From Strongylocentrotus droebachiensis (Eukaryota > Echinodermata > Echinoidea > Camarodonta > Strongylocentrotidae), in the NCBI GenBank assembly GCA_035222895.1, contig JAVYIG010009879.1, forward strand, positions 1-64,000: a stretch of DNA of 64,000 nt. The letters run 5' to 3'. Below are positions 22,341-35,239 of the stretch, in pieces (position 1 is the first letter of the stretch; each line of letters opens with the position of its first letter). The notes under the pieces were generated by a model. That model was given only the letters and a program-made list of their open reading frames with translations, was not told the DNA's origin and searched no databases. A program made the translations under genes and the position numbers.

Positions 22341-22670
22341 ACAAACAGTATATCCATATATCCTTTTTTCCCTGTTTATTATCATCTACGATCTGATTTT
22401 GACTTTCTCTCTTTATATCTTTTCTTCACTGCTCTACCCATCTCCTCTGCATACCATCGTTTGGTCCTCTTCAACTCTCTCGCTCTGTCGGAATCCTGAT
22501 GCCTAAACTTATGTCATGTAACTTATCCAACTAAAGCTATTATGAATTCAGTTTACCATTACTTAAACTGTTTATGATTATGATTATTTTTTTATCTCTG
22601 TAAACTCTTACCAAAGAAAAAGAAATTTGTGGTAATTTACACACATAACGACCGTGGATGTTTACACACG

Positions 22671-25600
22671 TTACCACTGTGGTAGTTTACACACATAAGC
22701 TGACCCATGGTATTGACTGTCACCGTCCGAATCACAAGCGAAATCATTCCACTTATATTCTGAGCTCCAACTGAACACGGTGCAGTCCTGTTTTCCACCA
22801 TAGTTGTTAGGCTGTCCACTCGCCCATATCTCATAGTCTTGACTCGAGCCGTCACTCCATTCCCAGCTGGCTTCCGTAGTCTTGTCATGCAGACCGATCC
22901 ATACATAGGTAATGGATGTAATCTATTAACAAGGAAGTGTGTAGCATATAAATAACAGGGGATAAAGAAAGGGAAAAGGGTGGGGAAACAAGGAAAGAAA
23001 TAGTACGAAAGAGAGAGAGAGAGAGAGAGAGAATGAGGAAGGTTCATTCTTTATACGGTGATCATATAAAAACTGCTTTTATAGAGTGCCTTGTATTAAA
23101 TATTAATACATATAAAGCAAATACAAACTATCAAAAACAACATATGATAGTAATCAAATAGGCCTATGAAAACTATTATCATGCTTTACTACACGAATTA
23201 TCTAAGAATATGTAGAATAATGCTAAATATATTACTCATTGCGGATATAGTATCGAAAATAATATCGCTTGCTTACAGTAGTTATTATCACCAGACGAAG
23301 TGTTGCAGATGCGCACGAAACGTCGTGAACTTTTAGATTCCTTAATGACCACATTGCGAGACAAACGAATATCACTAGCGATATTATTTTCGATAATATG
23401 TAGAATATTTGATTATCACAAGAACAAAGAAATATTTGTATAACAGATAATCAATCCGGAATAAGATTCGTTCCCCCTATTCGATCTGATCTGATCTGAT
23501 CGGCGTTACGAAAAAGATTTTGATTTTAGAATTAACTAGAGTCCTAATCAGCACACAGATCTTTCTCGCTTTGACTGTGCCTTTGCTTATCCTCGATTAT
23601 ACGTCCGTTTACAGTATCAATTACTAAGTCGTATTTGTTTCAATCTTGCCATTTCATTATCAAATATGAATCTCTGTAGCTCGGTGGCTATCATGTAATG
23701 CGTTGCAGTACGTTTTCTATATCTTTACTCATGATCCATTTCCCATTCTTTCCGTAATTTCTTCGCCTTTCTCTTCCATAGACAGGAGGGCCCTATACAA
23801 GCATATTCTTAATGAGATTTATGCCCTCTTCCTTTAGTTACTTTGCATTTTAAACCAACTTACATCATTATATGTACGCATTATTTAAGTACTTTGTTAG
23901 TATGAACACCTAGAAGAAATTAAATGCTACTTTGAACAGGAAAAGGCGTACCACTTTACTGCGGATGCTTTCATAAAGCACCGAAAGAAATGTCATCTCT
24001 TCTTTCGAATGGATAGAAGTGAGATGTCCAAGACTCATGTTAGAGTCAACATCAGAACAAGGAACGGAGAAACCAGAGCAGTGCATCTCAGCTCCAAGCC
24101 AAGTAATGTTTTTCACCGAGAAATACCTAGCGAAAAATTAGGAGGATGACAATATTTCAAATGAATCTGAAAGATTTTTGTTCTAAACTTACAAATTTAA
24201 ATCTGAAATAGTGTCAGAAGAATACACTGCCTTTAAAGAAGGCGTTCACTTGCTTCACTTGCTCATATTCTCCTAAACTGAATCGTTATCATGCCCGCTC
24301 GGCAAGAATCACGAAAACACTTAAGTTGTAAAAAAGAAAGTCTAAAATTATAGTGCCAGAACTCTACCCACTTATTGGCAAGCTTGCTGCTCCCTTCTTA
24401 CAGTAATCATATATAACAAGATACATGGTCATAAAAAAACGAGATAGAGAACAAAGAAATACATCGGTAAAATAAAAAAATATGAATAAAAACACATGAA
24501 ATGATGTAGTGAGTGTACTTAGGGGTTTTGGAATAAACAAATTCATAAATTAGCCATATCCAAAAGCAGAAAAAGCAAATGCACTGTACACGGAAGTGCT
24601 CATATGGGGCTTCACACGCTGGTAGGAACACTGCTTGGCCCTAATACTTAAGCCATTTCGTGTCATTTTGAATATGAGAGCGACAGCAATCCTTTCCATA
24701 CACATTCTATATTTTCCAAACGGACATAACATGAATGACAAATCCCACAATTTTTTTTGCTCGATATTACAAGATCTCAACGTTCTCTTGAAAACTGCAA
24801 ATTAACAATCTCCTGATCTACAGTGTGAGTCCAAAAAAGTTTACACCTAGAAAATTGCCAATTATTTTTAAAATCATCAATGAACAGTAAATTATTATAC
24901 ATCTTATGAAAAAGTGTTTTATTCCAAATAATTTGGTATCATTTTGTGTGTGGTATGTGTTCACGCTGGGATGAATAGGAGACATTGTTTAAGAGAGTGC
25001 AAAAATCGACTTGCGCCAAAGTAATAAATGTGATGTTTGAATAAAACGATTGGGATTTGGGTATTAATTCTGTCTTTGCAGATCCAAATGACATCCCTAA
25101 CAAAATTAATCATACCACACCTATCAAAATAATATCAAATATCAAAGAACATTTGTGCGTACGCGCGTGTCTGGATGTGTGTGTGTGTGTGACTTTGTTT
25201 CTGCAAAAAGCAAATGCAATGCATCTCATTTAAAACATTCAATTCGTTCTCTCACTTTGATACTTTGGCGCAAGTCGATTTTTGCACTCTCGCAAACAAT
25301 GCCTCCTCTTCATCCAAGCGTAAACACATACCACACACAAATGATACCAAACGATCCGGGATATAACACTCTGTCAAAACATGTGTGATAATCTTTCGTT
25401 CATAGCTCACTTTTAAAATAAATGTCAATTTTCTGAGTTTAAACTTTGTTTTGACTCACATGGTATAGAGATTTCGTTGTAGTGGATAAGTCTATGCATG
25501 GGCGTAAAACTGTAATTGATACCTATTGTTCAGGGGGGGTGATCTATTCATTCATCCCCCCCCCCCCCTGAACAATAGGTATTACGTAAGGATTGACGCC

Positions 25601-26666
25601 CATGAGTCTATGTAGATCCCATGGTTCACGGTTCGAGTCCCACCGCGGTACTAATGTCCTTTGGCAACGGGGGGCGTTTCACAAAACTTGTCATCAGTGA
25701 CAAATGACAGTTTTTGTTATAAGCTACGGAAATCCTTGCTCTGATTGGTTATCAGCAGATTTGCCACTGATTTTTTTCATTTTTCATTGAAAAAATGCTG
25801 TGTGAAACGGGCCATTGGTGTCAAATGGGTGGGTACCCGGTAGGATGCGAACGTTAGTGTGGTTTGATTGCAATGTGTGCGCTTGTGAAATGGCACCTGC
25901 CGGAATCCCACCCCCCCCCCCCCTTCCTCCAGAGGCGTCTTATTTTTTCGTACGCAAGCAAGCCCAGATTGAAACATAAAAATGCCTTTATCCCTAAAAA
26001 TACCTTACAGGCGCGGTGCTAGGGTGCAAATAAAACCCCGACAAATCGTAAAAGCTTTTGAATTCTTAACGACTATCAAGGCCCTGTTCGAAGAGAGGAG
26101 CAAAATTCATCCAAAATTTACCTTCGCGTATCTCCCTTATTCTGGCTTCAAAGCTAATTAACATTTCACAGTACATACAAAATGATAATATTATTCTTCA
26201 AATCAATTTTCATTCAAAACTGTGGGGTATTTTTTTAAATATAGGCCTTTTCTGTTTCAGAGGTCAGTGAATCTGAGCTCGCTTGCATAGAAAAAAATAA
26301 GACGTCCTCCGGGTTAGAGCATGTGCACTATCATGTGCAGATAAGCGAATGAATCCAATGACCGGAGTAATATAATAATTACAATGTGATCGCTTTGAAC
26401 ATCCACATTCACTATAGAAACGCAGTATTGAGCGCTATATAAAACAATGTGACTATTATCATTATTACTATTACTACTATTATTATTATTATCATGATCA
26501 TTATTATTATCATTATTATTATTATGTATGCTTACCTGTAGCAGTTACTCTGGAAGGCTGTCCACAGAGGAGGACACCCACAACCTCCGGCTTGGCAGCC
26601 CGGTAGGACCGGCAGCATCACGGCTGACGATGCGATGACCAAGATCGTGACTATCTTGATGAACAT
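22671..26666 (-). CDS. Secreted C-type lectin, locus D (three exons)
   Basis: Exons 26,536-26,666, 23,952-24,126 and 22,671-22,922 join to a 185-residue secreted C-type lectin. Exon 1 begins MFIKIV, as in locus H. The lectin domain keeps the six conserved cysteines, WIGLHD, QPN and WND (KWNDFAC). The segment between QPN and WND (NYGGKQDCTVFSWSSEYKW) is the most diverged of the array, as expected for a ligand-contacting loop. Splice sites are canonical. The 5' flank has lost the TATA-like element present in the other copies, and a 12-kb block of retroelements and a transposon begins within 300 bp upstream of the start codon. Expression may therefore differ from its neighbours. Confidence 0.85.
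23220..23394 (+). mobile_element. 175-bp insertion with inverted repeats and hammerhead-like motif
   Basis: A 13-bp duplication, AATATGTAGAATA, flanks the insert (23,207-23,219 and 23,395-23,407). Inside, TATCGAAAATAATATCGCT at 23,251-23,269 and its exact complement at 23,377-23,395 form 19-bp inverted repeats. Between them lies TCAC-CAGACGA, a GTG...CAC stem, then GAAACGTC-GTGA (23,287-23,329). That is a hammerhead layout with one essential core base changed (CAGACGA for CUGANGA). It may be a short Penelope-type or related non-autonomous element. Confidence 0.55.
25497..25604. mobile_element. Short palindromic element with 8-bp duplication (unit D)
   Basis: 108 bp, from CATGGGCGT to GACGCCCATG, flanked on both sides by AGTCTATG. 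It is the same family as 19,663-19,764 and 45,442-45,543. This copy has the clearest target duplication. Confidence 0.75.
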
Positions 26667-26944
26667 TTTGGCTACAAATGAACGTCTGTTCTTTAGCAAC
26701 TGTTCACAGCAATATGAAAAAATAGGAGGCTGAGCTTGTTTCGTTGTTTGTAATGTATACACCCATAAAATGTAAGTTTACACATTAACAAAAAAAGTTT
26801 TTAATATGATGGATGTTGGCACTATGATAAGGAAATATATCCCGATACTCATAAATCATAGAAGGCTGAGCTGGTTTCGTTGTTTTTATACACCTATAAG
26901 AAGGAAATTCGCTCCGGGTTAAATGGGATAATTTCCTTTTTCTC

Positions 26945-27240
26945 TCACGCATATGGAAACGTTTGTTTGGATTTGTCTCATAAAAGAAGTTGACGACAAA
27001 CTGACTCCCACACGGTGACTCCCTGCTACACGTTCCTCGAACATACACCAAAGCTGGCGACAATGCTTTCCATGCATGTGCTCCTCGACTCTGGAATGAG
27101 CTTCCACGTTTTATTCGATTAGCACCTTCGCTGGATGTCTTCCGAAAATGTCTTAAAACTCTCCTCTTTGACCATGATCAACAATAGATTCTTTGATAAC
27201 TTTTATGTAAAGCGCTGTGAAACAACAGTTAGGTTGACTG
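26945..27240 (+). mobile_element. 3' end of a CR1/L2-like LINE
   Basis: The frame 27,012-27,187 reads GDNAFHACAPRLWNELPRFI and on to FRKCLKTLLFDHDQQ and stop. This is the C-terminal tail (A-P-R-L-W-N-x-L-P) typical of jockey-, L2- and CR1-type reverse transcriptases. The upstream LTPTR segment is in another frame, so a frameshift has occurred. Only this tail survives. It lies directly upstream of the L1-type element and may have been joined to it before insertion. Confidence 0.65.
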
Positions 27241-27793
27241 ACCTTGTCAACAGTGATGTGAAAATGATTTACTGAAATGATTTCATGAAAATATATCTTC
27301 ATATTTTAAGTCACACAAAAACCATTACTGTGTCATATTAATGTGCCGACAACTATGATATCTTTTATATCCATAGCTCCTCTCCTGAGCTTTACAACTA
27401 TGTCAGGTAGACGGAAAGTGGTCGCCCTGCCGTTTTCCTCTTTCTCTGTTAAATTTATTTATTTGTCATGGGTAGTTAGATTTGTATGTTTATTTTTGTT
27501 TGCCTATAAGTCTAGGCCTGAAAGCAATTCACAACATTTCTTATTTTGTTTTGTTTGGTTCTTCTTATTTTGTATGTACTCTGTTTTGCTGTTTTATTCT
27601 TCGTGTACTATATAATGTAAATTTGCTTCATTAACTTTAATAATAATATTTAATTTTTATATAGCGCTTAATACAAATGTCTCTAAGCGCTTTACAAATA
27701 TACTATTACCCCGGTCATTGGAGTCAGTGCTTGCCCGCACACACTTTCAAACAATTTCATTCGACTGTAAAATTATCTATGCATCAACAGATT
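27241..27793. other. AT-rich stretch upstream of the L1-type ORF2
   Basis: No convincing gene. It contains TTTATATAGCGCTTAATACA, CTAAGCGCTTTACA (near 27,655-27,695) and ACCCCGGTCATTGG. The last of these also occurs in the lectin introns as ATGACCGGGGT. It could be the 5' part of the L1-type element; no ORF1 is visible. Confidence 0.4.
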
Positions 27794-29638
27794 ATGGCTG
27801 ACCATACAATTCATGTTAAGATATGTTCTCTTAATGTAAGAGGTCTAGGAGATAGACTAAAAAGAAGATGCATGTTTGATTGGTTTAGAAACATGCAATT
27901 TGATATATTTCTTTTACAAGAAACACATAGTTTTAAAGACTCAGAGAGAATATGGGCAAGTGAATGGGGATTTAAATGTTATTTTTCTCATGGTACATCT
28001 TGCAGCGCAGGAGTATGTATTTTGATTAAATCAAATAGTAATTTGACATTTTCCTCAATCCACAGAGATGGTCAAGGGCGAATTCTTTTATTAAATGTTA
28101 TGCATGATAATACAAATTTTACTGTTGTTAATGTATATGGTCCCAATAGCGACGATTGTAATGTATTTAATAAATTACATGATATGTTAGGAACGTATGG
28201 ATCCGAGCCTTTAATTATTGGGGGAGACTGGAACACGGTACAAAACCCCTTTCTAGATAGACACCCAACTTCAAAACAATATCACCCTAAATGCTATGAC
28301 TGCCTTGAAATTTTAAAAGAGGACTATGATTTGATTGATATTTGGCGTGTTGAAAACCCATGTAAGATTCAATATACTCGGCAATCTAATGGTTCTCAGA
28401 GTAGAATCGATTATTTTCTTATTTCTAGTAGTCTACGGGAGTTTGTTAATGAATGTGATATTAAGTTTGGCTATCGCAGTGACCATTCAGCTATAACTAT
28501 TGAAATCAATCGATCAGTCCCTAAAAGTGGACCTGGTTTTTGGAAACTTAATTCTTCTCTATTGATGAATGAAAAGATAAAAGAGGAAATTAGACTATCC
28601 ATTGTCTCTTTTTTAAATGAAACTGAGGAAACAGAAATGGAAAGGAAATGGGAATATTTTAAATTCAAAATAAAGCAAAAAATAACCTATTTGTCTAAAT
28701 TAAATAAAAAAGAAAATAATCGAAATAAAGATGAATTAAGAAAAAGAATCGAAAAAACACAACAACTTTTAAATTTGGATCCTCAAAATGATGAATTGAA
28801 AGAATTGATTGATGTTTATGAAACGGAATTGATTAGTTTACACGAAATTTACGTAAGAGGTGTAATGGTTCGTACAAGAGCAACTTGGATAGCTGAAGGG
28901 GAAAAGAATACACGATATTTTTTTAATTTAGAAAAACGGAATTTTGATAAAAAAAACATATAACAAGATTATCTGTCGATGGGAGACTAGTGATTGAGCC
29001 AAAAGATATTTTGTTCGAAGAAAATAATTTTTATGAAAGACTGTATTCAACTAGACAAACGGAAAAGGAAAACAATGAATTTTGTTTGGATGAATATGAC
29101 TTACCCGTTTTAGAAGAAGAATCTGCAGTTTTATGTGAAGGTCCTATTACAGAAGCTGAATGTTTTGAAGCAGTAATGTCTATGCCCAATGATAAAATGC
29201 CCGGATCAGATGGGCTTTCTGTTAATTTTTATAAAGTGTTCTGGCAAGAGTTAAAAGGTGACTTATGTCAGGTATTTAATAAATGTTTTGAAAATGGTGA
29301 ACTTTGTCCCTCAATGAGAAGAGGAATAATTACTTTACTCCCTAAACAAGGAAAAGATAATTTATATTTGAAAAATTGGCGTCCAATTTCTTTATTAAAT
29401 ACAGACTATAAAATATTAGCTAAAATATTAGCAAATAGAATAAAAAAGGTACTTCCACTCTTAATATGTTCTGATCAAACTGGTTTTATGAAAAATAGAT
29501 ATATTGGAGAAAATATTCGTTTGTTTTTTGACATGATAGAATTTTGTAAATCACATTTTGTAGATGGTCTTGCTTTTTCTATTGATTTCGAAAAAGCATT
29601 CGATTCTTTAGAATGGAATTTTGTGTACATATGCTTAA

Positions 29639-30141
29639 AGGTAATACAAAGTTTTGGTATGGGGTTATGAATTTGGTTCAAATGAACATATTTGAAGCAT
29701 ATGCGATCCTACAATATTCAGTGATCGTTGTCGCGGTTGAAATCGAGTCTAAAGTTATGAAATTGTTAATAATACACTCTTCATGTTGTATAGCTCCCTC
29801 TTAAGGTCAATATTATAATTAGACTATAAAACAATGTTTCTTGACTAAAATCGACCGATTAGCTATTCTCGTTTGGAACTTATATATCACAACTACATAT
29901 TATGAGATTTCCATGGTCGCAGCTACCATTGGACGGCCGTAGGCGCTATTTGAAAATTTATCAAAATTTACCGGGAGCACCGGTAAATTTTTATATTCAA
30001 TTTTTCTCGAAAGCAGAAGTGTTTTAGATGCTAAATTTTCTAGTGCTTATAATACATCCACAGGGGCATCCAAATATATCAAAATTGTAAAGAATCACTT
30101 TCCACCCAATTTTCAAAATTGCCCAAAACTTTGTATTACCT
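29639..30141. mobile_element. TTAA MITE with AGGTAATACAAAGTTTTGG ends
   Basis: 503 bp between TTAA sites (29,635-29,638 and 30,142-30,145). The first 19 bp and the complement of the last 19 bp match exactly. TTAA duplications are typical of piggyBac and Kolobok elements. There is no coding capacity. Confidence 0.8.
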
Positions 30142-30145
30142 TTAA

Positions 30146-30923
30146 CCCTAATAAGGCCGGGCTATTTGAAGTCTTACTACGGCCGGGGGGGGGGGGGGGC
30201 CATTATGCCCCCCCCCCTAAGATCTCGACCGTGAAACGGCCGATCTCCGCGAAAATTTGCACGCATGTCAAGTGAAGTTTATAGAACAATATGATAATTT
30301 CATTTTTTTTTTTAAATCCATCATTTAAATATTTATGGTAATTTATGCAGATAACGTCATAAAATCACATTTTTACCCATAAATCCTATATTATTCATAT
30401 TTAAGCATTCTTTTTCACTATATATATTCATTAGACCATTTGGAACAATAATACGACAAAAAAAATTGGAAGAGCCAGCTTATTCCTTATGTTATCTCTT
30501 GTTTTGATAATTTCTTATGTATTTCATTGTTTTTTTAACTTATTTATGTTGTTTTTTTTTGTGTTTTTTTCATTTCTTTCTACAATTCAACTATTTTGAC
30601 TCCCAAAACAACCACCTAAACTTTAAACAAGACCCAATAACCAATGTTTGATCTATGTTTAGGAAAAATGACATTTCCATATGTTTTGTACACAAATCAC
30701 AAAAATGAGCGATTTTCGGGCTGACATGCAAAGACAAAAGGTCACGTGACCTTGTAACTATAGGTCCGATTTTTTTTTTTTTTTTTTTTAAAGATGCGCA
30801 AGACTCTAAAGAAAAAAGTCAGCGAGCGGCGAGGCGCCATCCATATGCGTTCTCGAACAATCAGAAAAATCGTGGAAGGGGGGGGGGCCATAATGGCCCC
30901 CCCCCCCCCCGGCCTTATTAGGG
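30146..30923. mobile_element. TTAA MITE with CCCTAATAAGGCCGGG ends
   Basis: 778 bp between TTAA sites (30,142-30,145 and 30,924-30,927). The terminal CCCTAATAAGGCCGGG is exactly inverted at the right end, followed inward on both sides by G runs, CCATTATG or CATAATGG, and C runs. It shares a TTAA with the MITE on its left. No transposase frame. Confidence 0.8.
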
Positions 30924-33001
30924 TTAAAGAAATTTGGTTTTAAGGAAAATTGTATTCAATGGATAAAAACACTTTATAATAACATTGAAGGTTGTGTACT
31001 TAATAATGGATATTCCTCACCGTCATTCAATATACAGAGGGGTGTAAGACAAGGTTGCCCTCTTTCACCATATTTATTTTTAATTGGTGCTGAAATTTTA
31101 CGGGTGATGATTAGACAATCAAATTATATTATAGGGATCCCGCGTGTAAACGACTCGGAAGTGAAACTTAGTCAATATGCAGATGATACTGTTATTTATT
31201 TATCAGCGACCGAGGATAATTTAGAAAAATGTTGTAATATGTTATCAATATTTGCAAGTATATCAGGTTTGAAAATAAACATAGAAAAGAGCAATATCGT
31301 TCGTTTAGGTAATTTTCAGGGTACTTTATGTATAGATAAGAAATTTAAATGGGTTTCTGATTCATTAATTTATTTAGGTATAAAAATACCTGTCTCAGAT
31401 GAACTTGATCTATATGATTTAAATTTTGAAGAAAAAATTAAAGAAAATGATAATTTGCTAAAGGTTTGGAGTAATAGGAGTTTGTCATTAGTTGGAAAAA
31501 TTGCAATAATCAAAACACTTGTGATTCCAAAGTTTGTATATTTATTTAGTAACACTCCTAGCCCACCCAAAAATTTCTTTGACACTCTTCAGAAAAGATT
31601 ATTTAAATTTATTTGGAACAATAAAGGTGACCGAATAAAGAGAAGTATTATGTATAATAATTTGAACGATGGTGGATTAAAAATGACGCATATAGAGAGT
31701 TTTTGTAGAGCCCTAAAAATTGCATGGGTAAAAAGAGTTTTGGACGAACAAAATGACGGTCATTGGAAAAAGTTGTTTTATGCCAATACTAAGCAAATAG
31801 GTGGAGTGTATATATTCTTGTGTAATTTTGTTGGAAGTGATTTGAACTATAGCGGCATAAATGGATTTTGGAGAGATATTCTTTTTGCTTGGTCACACTA
31901 CCGGTACTACAACTCCGTGAAATTTAAAGATATTATGAATCAATCGCTATGGAATAACTCTCATATCAAAATAGATGGAAAAACAATTATGTATAAAAAC
32001 TGGTTTGATAAAGGAATTTTGTTTGTAAAAGATATAATGAAAATAGATGGATCATTTAAAACTTTTTTGGAGTTACAGGAAATTTTACAGTTGAATCAAG
32101 GATGTTACTTAGAATACTTTGCATTGCTATTTTGTATGAAAAAATAATGGAAAAGAATATTGAAAATAGGTGATTTAGAACAAGAACGAGAAGAAGATGG
32201 ATATATTAATTTTATTAGATTTAAAAAAGTAACCAAACCCTGTTATGAAAAATTAGTGTCTACATTTTGTTTAAATTTATTGAATACGAATCAATGTGAA
32301 AAATGGTCATATGACTTGAATGTAAATCTGAGAGACTTAATTCAATGGCAGAATAGATTTGAAATTATATATTGGGTAACGCTAGACACAAAGATTCGAG
32401 TATTTCAATTTAAATTTATCCACCGTCGTTTGGCGACGAATGATTATTTGTATAAAATTGGCATACACAACTCTCCAGTCTGTAATTTCTGTAAAAAAGA
32501 ACCACAAAGTTTATTGCATTTGTTTTGTACATGTTCTAAAATTCAACAATTTTGGTCTGATATAAATGCTTGGTTATTAAGAAAAAATGTATACACTCAA
32601 AAATGTTCATACCCAGATATTTGTTTTGGTTTTGGCGAAAAAACTCACCATCTTATAAATACAATTATATTTTATGCAAAATATTTTATTTATAAAACAA
32701 AGTGTGAAGAAAAAAATCTTTCATTTTTACGTTTTACAAAAGAACTAGATTTTCTTCAACAAGTAGAATATATAATTGCATTCAGAAAAGGAAAACAGAA
32801 TACACACAAACAAAAGTGGAGACCTATAATTTAATTTGATTTGATATTTGATATCTAATTAATTCGTTTACATGTTCATTTGTTTACTTTAAATTGTATT
32901 GAATTGTATTTGTTATGCAGATCGAATGTTATAATGAACAACGATTGTAAATATCTTTGAGTTGAAGCAATAAAAAATAATTAAAAAAAAACAAAAAACT
33001 T

Positions 33002-33296
33002 TCACATTAAAAAAAAGGTTTTTAATATGATGGATGTTGGCACTATGATAAGGAAATATATCCCGATACTCATAAATCATAGAAGGCTGAGCTGGTTTCG
33101 TTGTTTTTATACACCTATAAGAAGGAAATCAGCTCCGGGTTTAATGGACTAAAATTGTTCTCTCTTTATCTGCCTATCGTTCTATCTCTCTCCCTCTCGT
33201 CTATCAAATATCCCTATCTCTTTCTCCACCCATTCATAATTTAGGTCAAACTAATTTTCTACTTTGATTGGATTCTTAAAGTGATACATCTGATTA
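33002..33296. other. Lectin 5'-flank fragment between LINE and transposon
   Basis: This resumes the sequence found upstream of each lectin exon 1, including the CT-rich block and GATACATCTGATTA. The first 130 bp repeat 26,790-26,925 with almost no changes, including variants not seen in other units. Confidence 0.7.
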
Positions 33297-33785
33297 CCCA
33301 GCAAACACAAAACGTTTTTAAAACGTTTATAGAACGTTCTTATCAGGTTCCGTACGTCTTCGTCCATATTAAACGTTTAAAAAACGTTTATATAACGTCT
33401 AAGTTGGGACCTTACATTCGCTGCGGAGCTAGGTCTTTTGAAGACGTTCAGAAAACGTTTTTTGGACGTTACAAATTAAACGTTCTTGGATAGGTCCTGT
33501 AAAACGTTTACAGAACGTTTTATTCAGACGTATTTTGTTGAATTTATTTTTTATGTCCAAATAAATATTTCTTAAAAAATACCAGCTGGCGAAATTAGGC
33601 CACATGCATACGCTTGGGGGGGGTCGAGGTATGTCAAACTGATGCACTCCTGTGGCGTAGCGATGGAGGGAGGCACGTGCATGCCCCCAATAATTTTGAG
33701 GAAAAAAAATAGAAAACATAAGGTGACATTATTTGAAGAAAAAAGAAATACATAAGGAGTGACCCCTCCCCCTCACATAATGTTT

Positions 33786-33792
33786 GTGCCCC

Positions 33793-33838
<46 letters not shown>
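33786..33838. repeat. Poly-C homopolymer (about 50 bases)
   Basis: A near-uninterrupted C run inside the left part of the TIR transposon. Its length is likely polymorphic or uncertain in the assembly. Confidence 0.9.
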
Positions 33839-33841
<3 letters not shown>

Positions 33842-34286
33842 CAGCCCAATCAGTCCGACCGCGCTACGTCATTTATTATGCTCCATTCAACCACGTGTAT
33901 ACAAAGTGCGTACGCACCGTATATAATCGTAACACTGTATAGGTCAGTGAATCGTATCCGGCGCGGCCGGTGCGGCGCGCTCGCTCCAGAGCTGCATGCC
34001 GCGTGTTTTAAACTGACTGCCGAGTTGACTGCTTGATGACGTGACATCGAGATTTCAAATAATCTGTTAGACTGCGACACCGAGGTAAGCGTTATTTTAA
34101 CATTTTGATATCTGTAAGGAATTTAAGCTTTGTTTGATTGATTTTGAAGCATGTAAAATGAAATAAAATATTGATTATTTGCATTAAAACTAAAAGTACG
34201 GCAGACTCTATGTCGCATGTGCAGGCCGTTGAAACTTTCATTGCATTGACTGGTATGGTAATTGGGTAGGCTAGGGTATGTGCACA

Positions 34287-34346
34287 CATAACTCCAGGAA
34301 GCTCCGATGCCGGCCGAACGGCGTCGGAGCTTCTTGGAGTTAGTGC
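34287..34346. repeat. Perfect-looking hairpin in transposon intron
   Basis: AACTCCAGGAAGCTCCGATG and its complement (CGTCGGAGCTTCTTGGAGTT) face each other across a GC-rich loop (CCGGCCGAACGG). It may be a tiny fold-back element or a structured RNA. Confidence 0.6.
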
Positions 34347-35239
34347 ATACCTGAGTTAGTGCATACATAGCTGCATTACTATCCTGGCTGTGTGTATTAA
34401 AAGCTGTGCTATTGATACTCAACATTTCAAACACCACTGTACAAAACTCTTTCACTAAAAATCGGTACTTTAGTGACAATTGATGAAACCTAAATAGATC
34501 TAGCAGTAATAAAATACAATTTGTTCAACTTACCGATGTTATTTTGTTAAAAAGAACAATTTAGAAATTCAAATTGTTTGTCTACTGTCAAAATTTGCTT
34601 ACAGCTAGCCGCATCGGCATGATAAGTGCATTTGTGTATTATGTGTGTATCGACTATTCCTTTTGAGCAAATGCTACCTCTTAACACGTAATGCAGTGCT
34701 AGAGGTCAATACGCATAATAGCATGGACTCTTTGCTGGAGTGGGTAGGTGCGCATGGCTCGTTACATTACATGGTAATCGGATGATTAAAACAGTTGAGT
34801 TGTTAACTTTGCTGTCTGGAAAAATCATGGAAAGTTCCCATCGGGATTTAAAATGCTATTTCGTGAAGAAAATAAGTCCCTCGACTACCAGCTCATTTCT
34901 TGACTTATTTACTATTCCCTCAATAGCATTTAAAATCCCACGGGAGTGGAACATTCCATGCTTTTCCCTCCACCACCATTTAGCAACTTTATATTATCCC
35001 AACCCCGATTACAACAGGCTTGTTTTTTAGGCAATTGAAATAGCTCCCAAACCACTTTTTTTGTATGGATATTGTTTTTTAGAAATATCGAGACCTAGAT
35101 CTATAGGCCTATCTTGTTCTCAATTTCGTCTCTTTAAAAAAAATCTTTTTAGTTCAGATTACACATTATTTAAAGAAATTGATTTCCAATAACGTAGATT
35201 AATAACTTAAGGATTGATCTGTTTTATTTTTACATACAG

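Larger units (their letters stand above)
27794..32834 (+). pseudogene. L1/Tx1-type ORF2: endonuclease and reverse transcriptase, broken
   Basis: The frame opens at ATG 27,794. The apurinic-type endonuclease shows all catalytic motifs (SLNVRGL, LLQETH, IGGDWNT, SRIDYF, RSDHSA). The reverse transcriptase shows ISLLNTDYKILAKILANRI, DQTGF, FSIDFEKAFDSLEW and, after the inserts, RQGCPLSP and QYADDTVIYL at about 31,170. A CNFC...HLFCTC cysteine/histidine cluster follows near 32,490-32,530, as in L1 and Tx1 elements. There are three lesions: a one-base shift at the A run 28,949-28,956; two MITEs at a TTAA (29,635); and an in-frame TAA at 32,145-32,147. The frame agrees on both sides of the MITE pair. 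The enzyme would have served retrotransposition; this copy cannot. Confidence 0.85.
27690..32990 (+). mobile_element. L1/Tx1-type LINE, nearly full ORF2
   Basis: A non-LTR retrotransposon body with endonuclease, reverse transcriptase and C-terminal cysteine-rich domain. It ends in an A-rich tail (AATAAAAAATAATTAAAAAA, about 32,968). The 5' border is uncertain. It is interrupted by two TTAA-flanked MITEs at 29,639-30,923. Together with the LINE tail on its left it is bracketed by direct repeats of lectin 5'-flank sequence (about 26,790-26,925 and 33,010-33,140). Confidence 0.8.
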
